Assembly: GCF_019308285.1 (NCBI RefSeq)
Contig: NZ_WWEM01000020.1
Span: forward strand, 369,164-433,163
Length of the DNA: 64,000 nucleotides
Reading direction: 5' to 3'
Origin: Flavobacterium quisquiliarum
GTDB taxonomy: Bacteria; Bacteroidota; Bacteroidia; Flavobacteriales; Flavobacteriaceae
Shown here one piece after another: positions 54,995-64,000 of the stretch; positions within the stretch are counted from its first letter, which is position 1, and each line of letters begins with the position of its first letter. Position numbers and translations under genes: made by a program. Under the pieces are notes generated by a model. It was given only the letters and a program-made list of their open reading frames with translations. It made no database searches and had not been told where the DNA came from.

Positions 54995-55966
54995 ATGAAA
55001 AAAAATATCACTTTATTATTCTGCTTTTTTCTATTTTTTACTGTTTTCCCAAAAGGATGGAGTGCAATTGTTCAAGATACTATTACAGTTTCATTAGATG
55101 GTTCAGCCGATTTTATTTCGATTCAGGAAGCCATTACCGCTTGTGGCGCTTTTCCATCTAACCCGAAAACTATTTTTATTAAAAAAGGGATTTATAAGGA
55201 AAAAATCATAATCGATTCTTTTAACAGTAATATCTCTCTTATTGGAGAAAGTAAAGACCAGACCATTATTTCATTTAATAATTATAATGGCCAGCCTGAT
55301 ATTGGCACTTTTACAAGTTATACTTTAAAAATACTAGCCGATAATATTAGTCTTCAAAATATAACAATAGAGAATACTGCGGGAGCTGTTGGACAGGCTG
55401 TGGCGCTGCATGTCGAAGGAGATTATTTTAAAGCATCCAATTGTAAGTTTCTAGGCAATCAGGATACTTTATATACAGCTGGAGAAAATAGACGGCACTA
55501 TTTTAATAATTGTTACATAGAAGGCACTACCGATTATATTTTTGGTTCGGCTACCGCTGTTTTTGATAATTGTACTTTGTATAGTAAAGCCAATTCGTAT
55601 ATCACAGCGGCAAATACTTCTAAAAACAGCAAATATGGTTTTGTCTTTTTGAACTGTAAACTTTTATCTGCACCAAATGTTCGAAAAGTGTATCTGGGAC
55701 GGCCGTGGCGTGAATATGCGAATGTAATTTTTTCCAGTTGTTTTATGGATTCTCATATCAATCCGGAAGGATGGCATAACTGGGGAAAACCGGAAAGTGA
55801 AAAAACGGCTTATTATGCCGAGTTTAAAAATTACGGTCCGGGAGCTTTGACAAATAAGCGAGTCAAATGGTCGCATCTACTATCTGTTGAACAAAATCGT
55901 AAGCTCACTTTTGATGTTATTTTCAAAGTAGAGAATCAATGGAATCTCAGTTCGGCTACACCATAA
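54995..55966 (+). CDS. CE8 pectin methylesterase
   Basis: A 323-residue secreted right-handed beta-helix esterase. It de-esterifies methyl-galacturonate in homogalacturonan. Signal peptide to about WSAI. Active-site residues are visible: Q156-D157 in GNQDTLY, nucleophile D180 in DYIFGSA, and R236 and W238 in LGRPW. QAVALHVEGDYF upstream also matches the family. Length is typical of a single-domain CE8. GH28 follows after 40 nt, which fits: the polygalacturonase needs de-esterified chains. It is the first gene of the third locus. Confidence 0.95.
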   Translation: MKKNITLLFCFFLFFTVFPKGWSAIVQDTITVSLDGSADFISIQEAITACGAFPSNPKTIFIKKGIYKEKIIIDSFNSNISLIGESKDQTIISFNNYNGQPDIGTFTSYTLKILADNISLQNITIENTAGAVGQAVALHVEGDYFKASNCKFLGNQDTLYTAGENRRHYFNNCYIEGTTDYIFGSATAVFDNCTLYSKANSYITAANTSKNSKYGFVFLNCKLLSAPNVRKVYLGRPWREYANVIFSSCFMDSHINPEGWHNWGKPESEKTAYYAEFKNYGPGALTNKRVKWSHLLSVEQNRKLTFDVIFKVENQWNLSSATP

Positions 55967-56006
55967 AATCTTTAATATTCTTATTTACTATCATACTTAC
56001 TAAACC

Positions 56007-57575
56007 ATGAACCATAAATTTTATTACAAACTATTTTGTTTTATCTTTTTTCTAAATTCCCTAAGCGTTTTGGCAAAAAGCTTTGATCTTAAGGCATTAG
56101 GAGCAGATAATTCGGGTAAAAAATCCTGTACAGCGCTCATTCATAAAACCATTGATCTGGCTTCAAAAGACGGAGGAGGGACTTTGTATTTTCCAGCTGG
56201 TAATTATCTAACAGGCGCTATCACTTTAAAAAGCAATATTACCATCTATTTAGAAGCTGGTGCCACTTTAAAATTTTCATCCAATTTTAATGATTATCTG
56301 CCTTTTCAAAAAGTACGTTATGAAGGTGTGTTTATGAAAACATTTGCTCCTTTGTTTAATGCCCAAAAAGCTGAAAATATTAGCATTAAAGGAGAAGGTA
56401 CTATAGATGGAAATGGTTTTGCGTGGTGGGAAGAGGCTATGAGAATCAATAAGGAATTAAAATCGAATGGTACACTTAAAGAACCAACCGAATTACAAAA
56501 ACTTTGGGCAGAACAGAACAAAGAATTAAAAGTAGAACCGTATTATGAAAATACATTAAAAACACAGTTTTTTAGACCTCCTTTTATTCAGTTTTTGGAA
56601 TGTAATAAAATCAATATCGAAGGGATTCGCATTTTGAATTCTCCATTTTGGACTATTAATCCAGTAGGTTGCAATGATGTACGCATACATGGAGTAACAA
56701 TCCTGAATCCGGATAAAGAACCACACGGCCCAAATACAGATGGTATTAATCCTTCTTCTTGTTCCAATGTTAGAATATCCGATTGTTTTATCAGTGTAGG
56801 AGATGATTGTATTACTATAAAATCAGGTAGAGACTTTCACGGACGCGAATATGGAAAAGCATGCGAAAACATTACCATTACCAATTGTGTGATGCTGGCA
56901 GGTCACGGAGGTGTTGTAATTGGAAGCGAAATGTCTGGTAGCGTAAAAAATGTAGTCATTACAAACTGTGTTTTTGACGGAACAGATGCAGGAATCCGAA
57001 TGAAAGCTTCTAGAGGTCGTGGAGGAGTTGTGGAAAACATTATGGTCTCCAATATAGTGATGCGAAATATTGGTCGTAACGCCTTTACATTTGATCTTTT
57101 TTATGATAGATCATCCAAAATAGAACCTGTTTCTGAGCGTACTCCAATCTTTAGAAATATAGCCATCAGCAACGTAACAGGCAGAAGCATTAATAAAGTG
57201 GGAGTGATTTATGGAATCGAAGAAATGCCTATCGATGAACTTACTTTCACAAATATTAATATGGAAGCCAAAGAAGGTTTTACAGGAAATCTAGGAACCA
57301 ATCTGACTTTCGCGAATGTAGATATAGTGGCCGAAAAAGGCCCATCTTTCGAGTTTACGAATTGTGAAAAACTGTTGTTTAATGATGTGAAATCTAAAAA
57401 ACCGATTGCAGATCAGCCAATAATTAAATTAGAAAACTGTAAAACGATAGTGGTCAACAACTGTTTCCAGAAAGTACCTGCTTCCATTTTTGTTGAAGCC
57501 GTTAATTCAGATGTAATTCAGGGTAATAATTTCTTATCTCTTGTAAAAACACCTTTCATTAAAAAAGACAAATAA
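56007..57575 (+). CDS. GH28 polygalacturonase (pectin locus)
   Basis: A 522-residue secreted GH28. Canonical motifs are all present: NTDGIN (D245), GDDCITIKSG (D266/D267), GHGGVVIGSEMSG (H300) and RMK (R331, K333). The length and the GKSC... N-terminal domain fit bacterial exo-polygalacturonases. Signal peptide to about VLAKS. It would release galacturonate from the de-esterified pectin made by the CE8 enzymes. The esterase gene follows 2 nt downstream, so translation is probably coupled. It differs from the region 1 GH28, which lacks the standard RIK/RMK triplet. Confidence 0.95.
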   Translation: MNHKFYYKLFCFIFFLNSLSVLAKSFDLKALGADNSGKKSCTALIHKTIDLASKDGGGTLYFPAGNYLTGAITLKSNITIYLEAGATLKFSSNFNDYLPFQKVRYEGVFMKTFAPLFNAQKAENISIKGEGTIDGNGFAWWEEAMRINKELKSNGTLKEPTELQKLWAEQNKELKVEPYYENTLKTQFFRPPFIQFLECNKINIEGIRILNSPFWTINPVGCNDVRIHGVTILNPDKEPHGPNTDGINPSSCSNVRISDCFISVGDDCITIKSGRDFHGREYGKACENITITNCVMLAGHGGVVIGSEMSGSVKNVVITNCVFDGTDAGIRMKASRGRGGVVENIMVSNIVMRNIGRNAFTFDLFYDRSSKIEPVSERTPIFRNIAISNVTGRSINKVGVIYGIEEMPIDELTFTNINMEAKEGFTGNLGTNLTFANVDIVAEKGPSFEFTNCEKLLFNDVKSKKPIADQPIIKLENCKTIVVNNCFQKVPASIFVEAVNSDVIQGNNFLSLVKTPFIKKDK

Positions 57576-57577
57576 AA

Positions 57578-58498
57578 ATGAAAAATATTGTATTGCTTTT
57601 TTTATCCATTATTTTTATAAATACAGCTTTTAGCCAAGAAATTATACCGCTTTGGGAAAAAGGAAAGATGCCTAATTCCAAAGGAATGAAATTAAAAAGA
57701 ATAGAAGATCGTGAACGCATAACTCAGGTTGATAATCCGTCGATATATGCTTTTTTTACTTCGAAAGAAGAAAACACCGGAGCAGCAGTTTTAATTTTTC
57801 CTCCCGGTGGTTATAAAAAACTTACTTACAATATTGCGGGATTTCAATTGGCTAAATGGTTCAACACTTTTGGCGTAAATGCCTTTGTAGTCATGTATCG
57901 GCTTCCAACTTCGCCTGATTTGGTAAATCCTGCTTTTGGGCCAATTATAGATGGTCAGAGAGCTATTAAAATGATCCGAAGCCGAGCTTCTCAATGGGGA
58001 ATAGATCCTTCTAGAATTGGAGTGATGGGAGCTTCTGCAGGTGGAGGTTTAACATCCAATCTTGCCACCATTACTACTGATTATGCTCAGATTAAAGACG
58101 ATTTGGATTCGGTGAGCATACAGCCGAATTTTCAAATTCTTATTTCTGGAGCTATCAGCATGAAGCAGAATGCACATAAAGGAAGTTATGAAGCTTTATT
58201 GGGAACAAATCCAGATCCCAAAAACGAACAGCTTTTTTCGGGTGAATTAAATGTTACTACCGCTACACCACCTGCATTTGTTATTTGTGCAGCGGACGAT
58301 CACGTGGTAAATCCACTCAATAGCATCCAATATTATCAAGCGCTTTTAAAAGCTAATGCAAAAGCGGCGTTACATATTTTTCCGCAGGGAGATCATAACA
58401 TCGCGCTTCGCAATAATCCAGGTTCTACACAATTATGGCCAGCTTTATGTGAAACTTGGTTAAACGAAATGGGCTTTCTTGCGAAACCTCAGAAATAA
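57578..58498 (+). CDS. Secreted alpha/beta-hydrolase esterase (acetylesterase-like)
   Basis: A 306-residue protein with a signal peptide (to about AFSQ). The catalytic triad is visible: S153 in MGASAGGG, D240 or D241 in CAADDHVVNP, and H273 in QGDHNIAL. HGG-like oxyanion region: FPPGGYKKL. It resembles the acetylxylan-esterase/BD-FAE-type lipases often found in pectin loci. Between GH28 and a second CE8 it probably removes acetyl groups from pectin. The exact acyl group is inferred only. Confidence 0.85.
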   Translation: MKNIVLLFLSIIFINTAFSQEIIPLWEKGKMPNSKGMKLKRIEDRERITQVDNPSIYAFFTSKEENTGAAVLIFPPGGYKKLTYNIAGFQLAKWFNTFGVNAFVVMYRLPTSPDLVNPAFGPIIDGQRAIKMIRSRASQWGIDPSRIGVMGASAGGGLTSNLATITTDYAQIKDDLDSVSIQPNFQILISGAISMKQNAHKGSYEALLGTNPDPKNEQLFSGELNVTTATPPAFVICAADDHVVNPLNSIQYYQALLKANAKAALHIFPQGDHNIALRNNPGSTQLWPALCETWLNEMGFLAKPQK

Positions 58499-58561
58499 AA
58501 CTAACTATCCGTAAGCATTTGGCTTACAAAACCAAATTAATAACTTTCCAAGACTTAAATT

Positions 58562-59611
58562 ATGAAAAATTCCTTTTACAAATGGGCTGTTTTTATAGCC
58601 TGTATGATAATTGTACCCAACTATTTAGCAGCCCAGACTAAAGATAAAATCACAGTAGCCCTAGATGGAAGCGGTGATTATGTTAAAATTCAGGATGCTG
58701 TTAATGCAGTACCATCTGATAAAGCAACACGCACCATCATTTTTATAAAAAACGGATTATACAATACTGAAAAAATCATTGTTCCTGCTGATAAAAAGAG
58801 AATCACTTTTAAAGGAGAAAACCGTGAAAAAACAATACTGAGTTATCATATTTTTGACTGCACTGGCGGTTTAAACAATAAATGTCCAGCCGAAGATGCA
58901 GCGAAATGGGAAGGTCAGAATATTAGAACTTCAGCTTCGGTAACGATTCAGGGAGATGAGTTTAGAGCAGAGAATATAACTTTTCAAAATACCGCTGGCC
59001 CTGTTGGACAGGCTTTAGCTGTTTTTATAACCTCAGATAAAAATACTTTTATCAATTGTAATTTTTTAGGCTATCAGGATACCATGCTTCTTGGGAAGGA
59101 TGGTACTCGAAGCTACTTTAAAAACTGTATGGTTTTAGGAAGAACAGACTATATCTACGGTGGTGGAATAGGTTATTTTGACAGTTGTGAAATCAGAAGT
59201 TACGGTGGTGGCTGGATTACGGCTCCAAGTACGCCAAAAGATCAAAAATATGGTTTCGTGTTCAACAAATGCAAACTGACTTTTATTGGTAACAGCCCTC
59301 GTATTAATGATGATAAACAGCCTTTTAGTCTTGGTCGACCTTGGCATAATTATCCAAAGGTAGCATGGCTGAATTGTGAAATGTCCAAAGAATTGAATCC
59401 GCTGGGATGGCCTACAACCTGGCGTATGGATTATGCTTCCACCAGTGCCGATTTGCATCTGTATGAATACAACAATAAAGGAGAAGGCGCGAATATGACT
59501 GGTCGTGCAAAATGGGAAGGTTTAAAAGTAATTTCTGCTGCTGAAGCCAAATTGTATTCGATGGAAAATGTATTAAATGGATCTGATAAATGGATGCCTT
59601 CCGTAAAATAA
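58562..59611 (+). CDS. Second CE8 pectin methylesterase
   Basis: A 349-residue secreted CE8 with Q172-D173 in GYQDTML, nucleophile D196 in DYIYGGG, and R259 with W261 in LGRPW. A longer loop with three cysteines (DCTGGLNNKCP, near residues 99-111) distinguishes it from the CE8 at 54995. Both catalytic aspartates are kept, so it should be active; different preferences for methylation pattern are plausible. GH95 starts 6 nt downstream. Four of the five enzymes in this unit are spaced by 63 nt or less. Confidence 0.94.
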   Translation: MKNSFYKWAVFIACMIIVPNYLAAQTKDKITVALDGSGDYVKIQDAVNAVPSDKATRTIIFIKNGLYNTEKIIVPADKKRITFKGENREKTILSYHIFDCTGGLNNKCPAEDAAKWEGQNIRTSASVTIQGDEFRAENITFQNTAGPVGQALAVFITSDKNTFINCNFLGYQDTMLLGKDGTRSYFKNCMVLGRTDYIYGGGIGYFDSCEIRSYGGGWITAPSTPKDQKYGFVFNKCKLTFIGNSPRINDDKQPFSLGRPWHNYPKVAWLNCEMSKELNPLGWPTTWRMDYASTSADLHLYEYNNKGEGANMTGRAKWEGLKVISAAEAKLYSMENVLNGSDKWMPSVK

Positions 59612-59617
59612 TAGTGT

Positions 59618-62164
59618 ATGAAAATTCTTTTAAATAAATCGGTTTTATCGTTTTTCGTCTTTTTATCTTTTCTGTTCCATTCTTATGCCCAGAAAAAATT
59701 AGTCTTATGGTATGATAAACCTTCCAAAGCATGGACAGACGCTGTTCCTCTTGGCAATGGAAGGTTAGGAGCCATGGTTTACGGTGTGCCTCAATCGGAT
59801 ACGATACAGATTAACGAAGATACTTTCTGGTCGGGAAGTCCTTATCAGAACATCAATTCAAATGCTAAAAAAAGCCTGAAGCAGATTCAGAATTATCTTC
59901 AGGATGAAAATTTTATCGAAGCGCAGAAACTGGCTTTGTCCGATATTATTGCAGATCGCAAAACAACTTCGCATGGACAAGTGTATCAATCCATTGGGAA
60001 TTTGGTTTTATCTGTTCCAAACCACGAAAAGTATACTAATTTTTACAGAGATCTGGATTTAAAAACGGCTATTGCAACGACTAAATATACTGTAGAAGGT
60101 TTAAACTTTCAGCGCGAAGTTTTTACTTCTTTTACAGATCAGCTTATTATTATTCGACTTTCTGCAGATAAAAAAGGCGCTGTTGATTTTAATGCTTCGT
60201 TTGCAGGCCCTCTTAAAACCAATATGGTAAAAGTGACAGCTTCAGTACCTGCCAATCAGAATCAATTGCTTGTGGTCAATGGTCAATGTGCTCGTGAGAA
60301 GGAAGAAAATATAACCAACTTACTGCATTTTAATACACAGATAAAAGTTGAAGCAAAAGGTGGAACTCAATCAAAAGAAGGAGAATCCATCAATGTAAAA
60401 AATGCAGATGAAGCTTTTATTTATATATCAGTAGCTACCAATTTTAAAAACTATAAAGATATTACTGCCGATGCTGAGAAACGAGCGAAAGAGTATCTGA
60501 AAGCTTTTTCTAAATCGTATCAAAAAGCGAAAGAAGATCATATTGCCTTTTATCAAAAACAATTCAATAGAGTTCAGTTGGATTTAGGCAGTTCTCCACA
60601 GATAAATAAACCTACAGACCAACGTATTGCTGCATTTTCAAAAACAGATGATCCCGATTTGGTCTCTACTTATTTTCAGTTTGGACGTTATTTGCTTATT
60701 GCTTCTTCTCAGCCTGGAACTCAGCCAGCTAATTTACAAGGAATTTGGAATCCAAATGCCGGACAGTATCCAGCGTGGGACAGCAAATATACAACCAACA
60801 TTAATGTTGAAATGAATTATTGGCCAGCCGAAGTAACCAATCTTTCAGAATGCCATGAACCTTTTATCCAATTAATTAAAGAAGTTAGTGAAACAGGAAA
60901 ACAATCGGCTTCGGAAATGTATGGAGCTCGAGGCTGGACGCTGCATCATAATACCGATTTATGGCGTTCTACTGGTGCTGTTGATGCGACGGCAGGAATC
61001 TGGCCTACTTGTAATGCATGGTTTGCTTCACATTTATGGGAAAAATTTCTTTTTTCTGGAGACCAATCTTATTTAAAAGAAGTGTATCCAATACTTAAAA
61101 GTGCATCCGAATTTTATCAGGATTTCTTAATTAAAGATAAGAAAACAGGATATCTGGTAGTTTCGTCTTCTATTTCTCCTGAACATACTCCTGGTTTGCA
61201 ATCCTATGAATATACAAAACAAGATGGAAGTATAGGTACAGAACGTTGTATTGTTTTTGCCGGTGTGACAATGGACAATCAAATGGTGTTTGATTTACTT
61301 TCGAATACTATTGATGCAGCTGAAATTTTGAAAGTAGACCAGCAATTTATAACAGAATTGAAAAAAATCCGTCAGCAACTACCGCCAATGCATATCGGGA
61401 AATACACACAATTGCAGGAATGGCTGGAAGATTGGGATCGTAAAAATGATGCACATCGACATGTGTCTCATTTATGGGGAGTGTTTCCGGGACGAGAAGT
61501 TTCACCTTTTAAAACTCCCGAACTTTTTGAAGCTTCCAGAAACTCGCTTATTGGAAAAGGAGATGCAAGCCGTGGCTGGTCAATGGGATGGAAAGTGTGT
61601 TTGTGGGCCAGATATTTAGATGGAAATCATGCTTATAAACTGATTACGAATCAGCTCAATTTGAAACCTGCCAACGCCACTATTAAAGATCCTGATGGTG
61701 GTACCTATACCAATATGTTTGATGCGCATCCTCCATTTCAAATAGACGGAAATTTTGGCTGTACGGCTGGTATAGCCGAAATGTTGCTGCAAAGCCACGA
61801 TGGCGCTCTGAGTTTATTACCGGCTTTACCAGATGTTTGGCAGAATGGTTCAATTAAAGGATTAAAAGCTCGAGGTGGTTTTGAAATCGAAAATATGCAA
61901 TGGAAAAACGGCAAATTAGTTTCTGTAACAATTAAATCGAATCTGGGCGGAAATCTTCGTATGAGAAGCTATGTTCCATTAAAAGGTTCAGGATTAAGTA
62001 CAGCCAAAGGAATTAATCCGAACACTTTTTATAAATACCAGCCGGTCGAAAAACCAGTGGTTTCTTCCAGTGCCGAATTTAAAGGAACAGCAGTAGCAAA
62101 AACATTCGAATTTGATGTTAAAACAGAAAAAGGAAAAAGTTATACTTTTCAGTATGCCAATTAA
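59618..62164 (+). CDS. GH95 alpha-L-fucosidase / alpha-L-galactosidase
   Basis: An 848-residue secreted GH95 enzyme. The N-terminal beta domain has [13 protein letters not shown], and the (alpha/alpha)6 barrel carries the family residues: N394 and N396 in [14 protein letters not shown]522 in ISPEHTPG and D710 in FQIDGNFG. These correspond to the catalytic residues of the characterised bifidobacterial enzyme. GH95 members remove alpha-1,2-L-fucose or alpha-L-galactose; in a pectin locus, fucose or L-galactose side-chain sugars of rhamnogalacturonan are likely targets. It ends the esterase unit, followed by a strong terminator. Confidence 0.92.
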   Translation: MKILLNKSVLSFFVFLSFLFHSYAQKKLVLWYDKPSKAWTDAVPLGNGRLGAMVYGVPQSDTIQINEDTFWSGSPYQNINSNAKKSLKQIQNYLQDENFIEAQKLALSDIIADRKTTSHGQVYQSIGNLVLSVPNHEKYTNFYRDLDLKTAIATTKYTVEGLNFQREVFTSFTDQLIIIRLSADKKGAVDFNASFAGPLKTNMVKVTASVPANQNQLLVVNGQCAREKEENITNLLHFNTQIKVEAKGGTQSKEGESINVKNADEAFIYISVATNFKNYKDITADAEKRAKEYLKAFSKSYQKAKEDHIAFYQKQFNRVQLDLGSSPQINKPTDQRIAAFSKTDDPDLVSTYFQFGRYLLIASSQPGTQPANLQGIWNPNAGQYPAWDSKYTTNINVEMNYWPAEVTNLSECHEPFIQLIKEVSETGKQSASEMYGARGWTLHHNTDLWRSTGAVDATAGIWPTCNAWFASHLWEKFLFSGDQSYLKEVYPILKSASEFYQDFLIKDKKTGYLVVSSSISPEHTPGLQSYEYTKQDGSIGTERCIVFAGVTMDNQMVFDLLSNTIDAAEILKVDQQFITELKKIRQQLPPMHIGKYTQLQEWLEDWDRKNDAHRHVSHLWGVFPGREVSPFKTPELFEASRNSLIGKGDASRGWSMGWKVCLWARYLDGNHAYKLITNQLNLKPANATIKDPDGGTYTNMFDAHPPFQIDGNFGCTAGIAEMLLQSHDGALSLLPALPDVWQNGSIKGLKARGGFEIENMQWKNGKLVSVTIKSNLGGNLRMRSYVPLKGSGLSTAKGINPNTFYKYQPVEKPVVSSSAEFKGTAVAKTFEFDVKTEKGKSYTFQYAN

Positions 62165-62573
62165 TTTTTGATTGTTTTCTAAAGATAAAAAGCAGCTGTG
62201 ATATTCTTAAAATCACAGCTCTTTTTTTATACGGTAGCATTGGATGTTTTTTTAGGAATTGTAATGATCAAAAACAGATGTTTTTTCTGATGTAATTTCT
62301 GAAAGTGTTGAAAATAAAGGGATTCTGTGAAATGCCCCCTATCATATTGTGTTTAGACCTCCTTCAAATTAGGATTAAAATCTAGTTTTGTTTTAACAAT
62401 AAATCATAAAAACAAATCCGTTTTTTCGGAATGTGTTTTTTTAATGCTGCTTATTTAAGCATTGTTTAATCATGATCTTATTTCGGCTTCAAAACTAGGC
62501 CTAAGACGAGATCATTTTTAAAATTAATATTCACTATTAACTATACTAACTAACCAATTTAAACCATTATTGT
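62165..62573. promoter_or_regulatory. Upstream region of the third SusC
   Basis: A 409-nt gap. After the terminator it has ATGCCCCCTAT (62332-62342), a word similar to the CE8 site at 54914, and an imperfect hairpin (62472-62515) about 58 nt before the SusC start. No other gene is visible. Confidence 0.4.
62194..62229 (+). terminator. Intrinsic terminator after GH95
   Basis: AGCTGTGAT (62194-62202) pairs perfectly with ATCACAGCT (62212-62220), then C and seven T residues. It ends the CE8-GH28-esterase-CE8-GH95 unit. Confidence 0.9.
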
Positions 62574-64000
62574 ATGAAAAAGAATTTGTCAAAGAATCAC
62601 TTTGGCATGGTAAAGAAAGTTAGGAATAAAGCCGCTTTGCTTTCAGCAGTAGTTTTACTCTTTGATTTTTCTGCCAATGCCAATACGAACTCAAATTCAA
62701 GCACACTAACCCGTTTCGATTTTTCCCGAAACAGTAAGAACCATAACCATTTCTCTTTTGATTTATTGCCATCTTTTCAAAATGAAATAACGGTAAAAGG
62801 GAAAGTGGTAGATGAAAAAGGACTGGGAATTCCAGGTGTGTCAATTGTATTAAAAGGCACTAAAAAAGCAACAATGACCGATATTGACGGAAGTTTTGTT
62901 TTTGAAAAAGTTCCTTCAGAGGGTACACTGACTTTCTCTTTTATTGGTATGGAAACCCAGCATATTGCTGTTGGAGGAAGAAGCAGTTTTAATGTTACAA
63001 TGAAAGATTCCTCGACCAACCTTGATGAAGTAGTCGTAATTGGATATGGAACTGCGAAACGTAAAGATTTAACAGGTTCTGTTGCTTCTGTAAACATGAA
63101 GGATTTGAAAGATATTCCTGCAACTTCGGCTTTACAGGCTATCGCTGGACGTTTGGCAGGGGTAAATGTAACTATTACAGAAGGCTCTCCAGATGCACAG
63201 ATTAACGTAAGAGTACGTGGAGGAAGTTCTATTACTCAGGACAATTCACCACTTTATATTGTAGACGGTTTTCAGGTCAATTCTATTAATGATATTCCGC
63301 CTGGCGATATTGAAACTATTGATGTATTAAAAGATGCTTCATCGACTGCAATCTACGGTTCTCAAGGAGCAAATGGAGTAGTATTGATTACGACAAAATC
63401 AGGAAAAAAAGGAAAGACCGAAATTACGGTAAATGCCTATACTGGCTTAAAAAAGACCTACAATCTTACCGATGTTTTATCTCCTTATGAGTATGTATAC
63501 TTTCAGAAAGAACTTGATCCGGGATCTAATGTAGCGGGTACTAGTTTTTATTCTGCCTATGGTTTATGGGAAGACAGGGATATTTACAAATCTAAAAAAG
63601 GTTTTGACTGGCAGGAACAGCTTTACGGAAATACAGGCGTGCAGACGCATACTGATATGGGGTTAACAGGTGGAGATGCAAAACTGCAGTACAAAGTAAA
63701 TTACACCCATGATCAGGAAGATTTTATCATGGTTAATTCTGCTTATAAAAGAGATTATGTAAGTTTTAAACTGAATAAAGAATTGAGTTCTAAATTCCGT
63801 TTTGATTTCAACTCTCGTTTTTCTAATACAATAATTACAGGGCCAAGTGTTTCCAACGGAGGAAAACTGAAAGATGGTATTAAATATGCTCCTGTAAGAA
63901 GTTTAACTTATCTGGATCCTGCATTAGCTTTAGGAGGTACGGACAATATAAGTTCAGCCGAAGCCTTGAGTAGTTTAAATGATCCTATTTACAACATTAC
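62574..64000 (+). CDS. SusC/RagA-family TonB-linked outer-membrane transporter, 5' part (region 3)
   Basis: The first 475 codons of a SusC gene cut by the right edge. ATG 62574 gives a long N-terminal segment (about 67 residues, with a hydrophobic AALLSAVVLLF core) before the carboxypeptidase-regulatory-like domain (EITVKGKVVDEKG; ATMTDIDGSF). A TonB-box-like DEVVVIGYG follows near 155, then plug motifs VRVRGGSSITQ, PLYIVDGFQV and VLKDASSTAIYGSQGANG, and the first barrel strands. It would import pectin oligosaccharides produced by the enzymes upstream. The partner SusD must lie beyond the edge. Confidence 0.95.
   Translation, partial: MKKNLSKNHFGMVKKVRNKAALLSAVVLLFDFSANANTNSNSSTLTRFDFSRNSKNHNHFSFDLLPSFQNEITVKGKVVDEKGLGIPGVSIVLKGTKKATMTDIDGSFVFEKVPSEGTLTFSFIGMETQHIAVGGRSSFNVTMKDSSTNLDEVVVIGYGTAKRKDLTGSVASVNMKDLKDIPATSALQAIAGRLAGVNVTITEGSPDAQINVRVRGGSSITQDNSPLYIVDGFQVNSINDIPPGDIETIDVLKDASSTAIYGSQGANGVVLITTKSGKKGKTEITVNAYTGLKKTYNLTDVLSPYEYVYFQKELDPGSNVAGTSFYSAYGLWEDRDIYKSKKGFDWQEQLYGNTGVQTHTDMGLTGGDAKLQYKVNYTHDQEDFIMVNSAYKRDYVSFKLNKELSSKFRFDFNSRFSNTIITGPSVSNGGKLKDGIKYAPVRSLTYLDPALALGGTDNISSAEALSSLNDPIYNI

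Noticed and set aside
59135..59732. Overlapping antisense frames of 106-107 codons across the CE8/GH95 junction
   Set aside because: Their translations lack family features and the sense genes account for the sequence.
1..64000. CRISPR arrays, tRNA/rRNA genes, insertion sequences, phage genes
   Set aside because: No regularly spaced repeats, no cloverleaf or rRNA sequence, and no transposase or integrase reading frame was recognised on either strand.

Overview
The window looks like chromosomal DNA of a Flavobacterium-type member of the Bacteroidetes. It is AT-rich, and gene after gene encodes a SusC/SusD outer-membrane pair, a surface lipoprotein, a secreted carbohydrate-active enzyme or a hybrid two-component regulator with an AraC-type DNA-binding end. 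Start codons sit behind A-rich leaders rather than clear Shine-Dalgarno sequences. No rRNA, tRNA, CRISPR array, transposase or phage gene was seen. Almost every gene is on the + strand; the exception is the regulator at 7580-11650.

Region 1 (1-22819) is a rhamnogalacturonan-I / pectic galactan locus. It starts with an unassigned (alpha/alpha)6-type glycosidase, a PL11 rhamnogalacturonan lyase, a GH28 polygalacturonase and a GH43-like enzyme (96-7527). A hybrid two-component regulator (HTCS-1) follows on the - strand. Next come SusC, SusD and a SusE-type lipoprotein (12395-18051), two GH53 endo-beta-1,4-galactanase lipoproteins and a GH2 beta-galactosidase. Together these can bind galactan, cut it at the cell surface, import the oligosaccharides and release galactose.

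Region 2 (23285-54681) starts with a second regulator (HTCS-2). It is followed by a large locus: SusC, SusD, a two-TIG-domain surface lipoprotein, an alginate-lyase-fold enzyme, a serine hydrolase, a GH28/GH49-like beta-helix enzyme, a DUF4861 lipoprotein, GH43, a second beta-helix protein, an alpha/beta hydrolase with a large C-terminal region, an atypical GH97, GH127, GH88, a sugar-porter transporter, a KduD-like dehydrogenase and a heparinase II/III-fold lyase. Two lyase folds, GH88, a transporter and a uronate-type dehydrogenase point to an acidic, uronate-containing glycan with arabinose and other side chains. The exact substrate cannot be read from sequence. Three intergenic regions of this locus (before 27892, 36936 and 46701) share a conserved element followed by ATTG at an identical distance; two of them show a clear pair of half-sites 21 bp apart. 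This defines three likely co-regulated transcription units and is the strongest novel signal in the window.

Region 3 (54995-64000) is a pectin locus: two CE8 pectin methylesterases, a GH28 polygalacturonase, a secreted alpha/beta-hydrolase esterase, a GH95 enzyme and the first part of a third SusC, which runs off the right edge. Its regulator and SusD are not in the window.

Strong intrinsic terminators separate the units at about 18068, 22896, 27503, 46382, 54725 and 62194. Intergenic dispersed-repeat-like sequences, including a perfect 27-bp inverted repeat at 2270/2349, occur near the left end.
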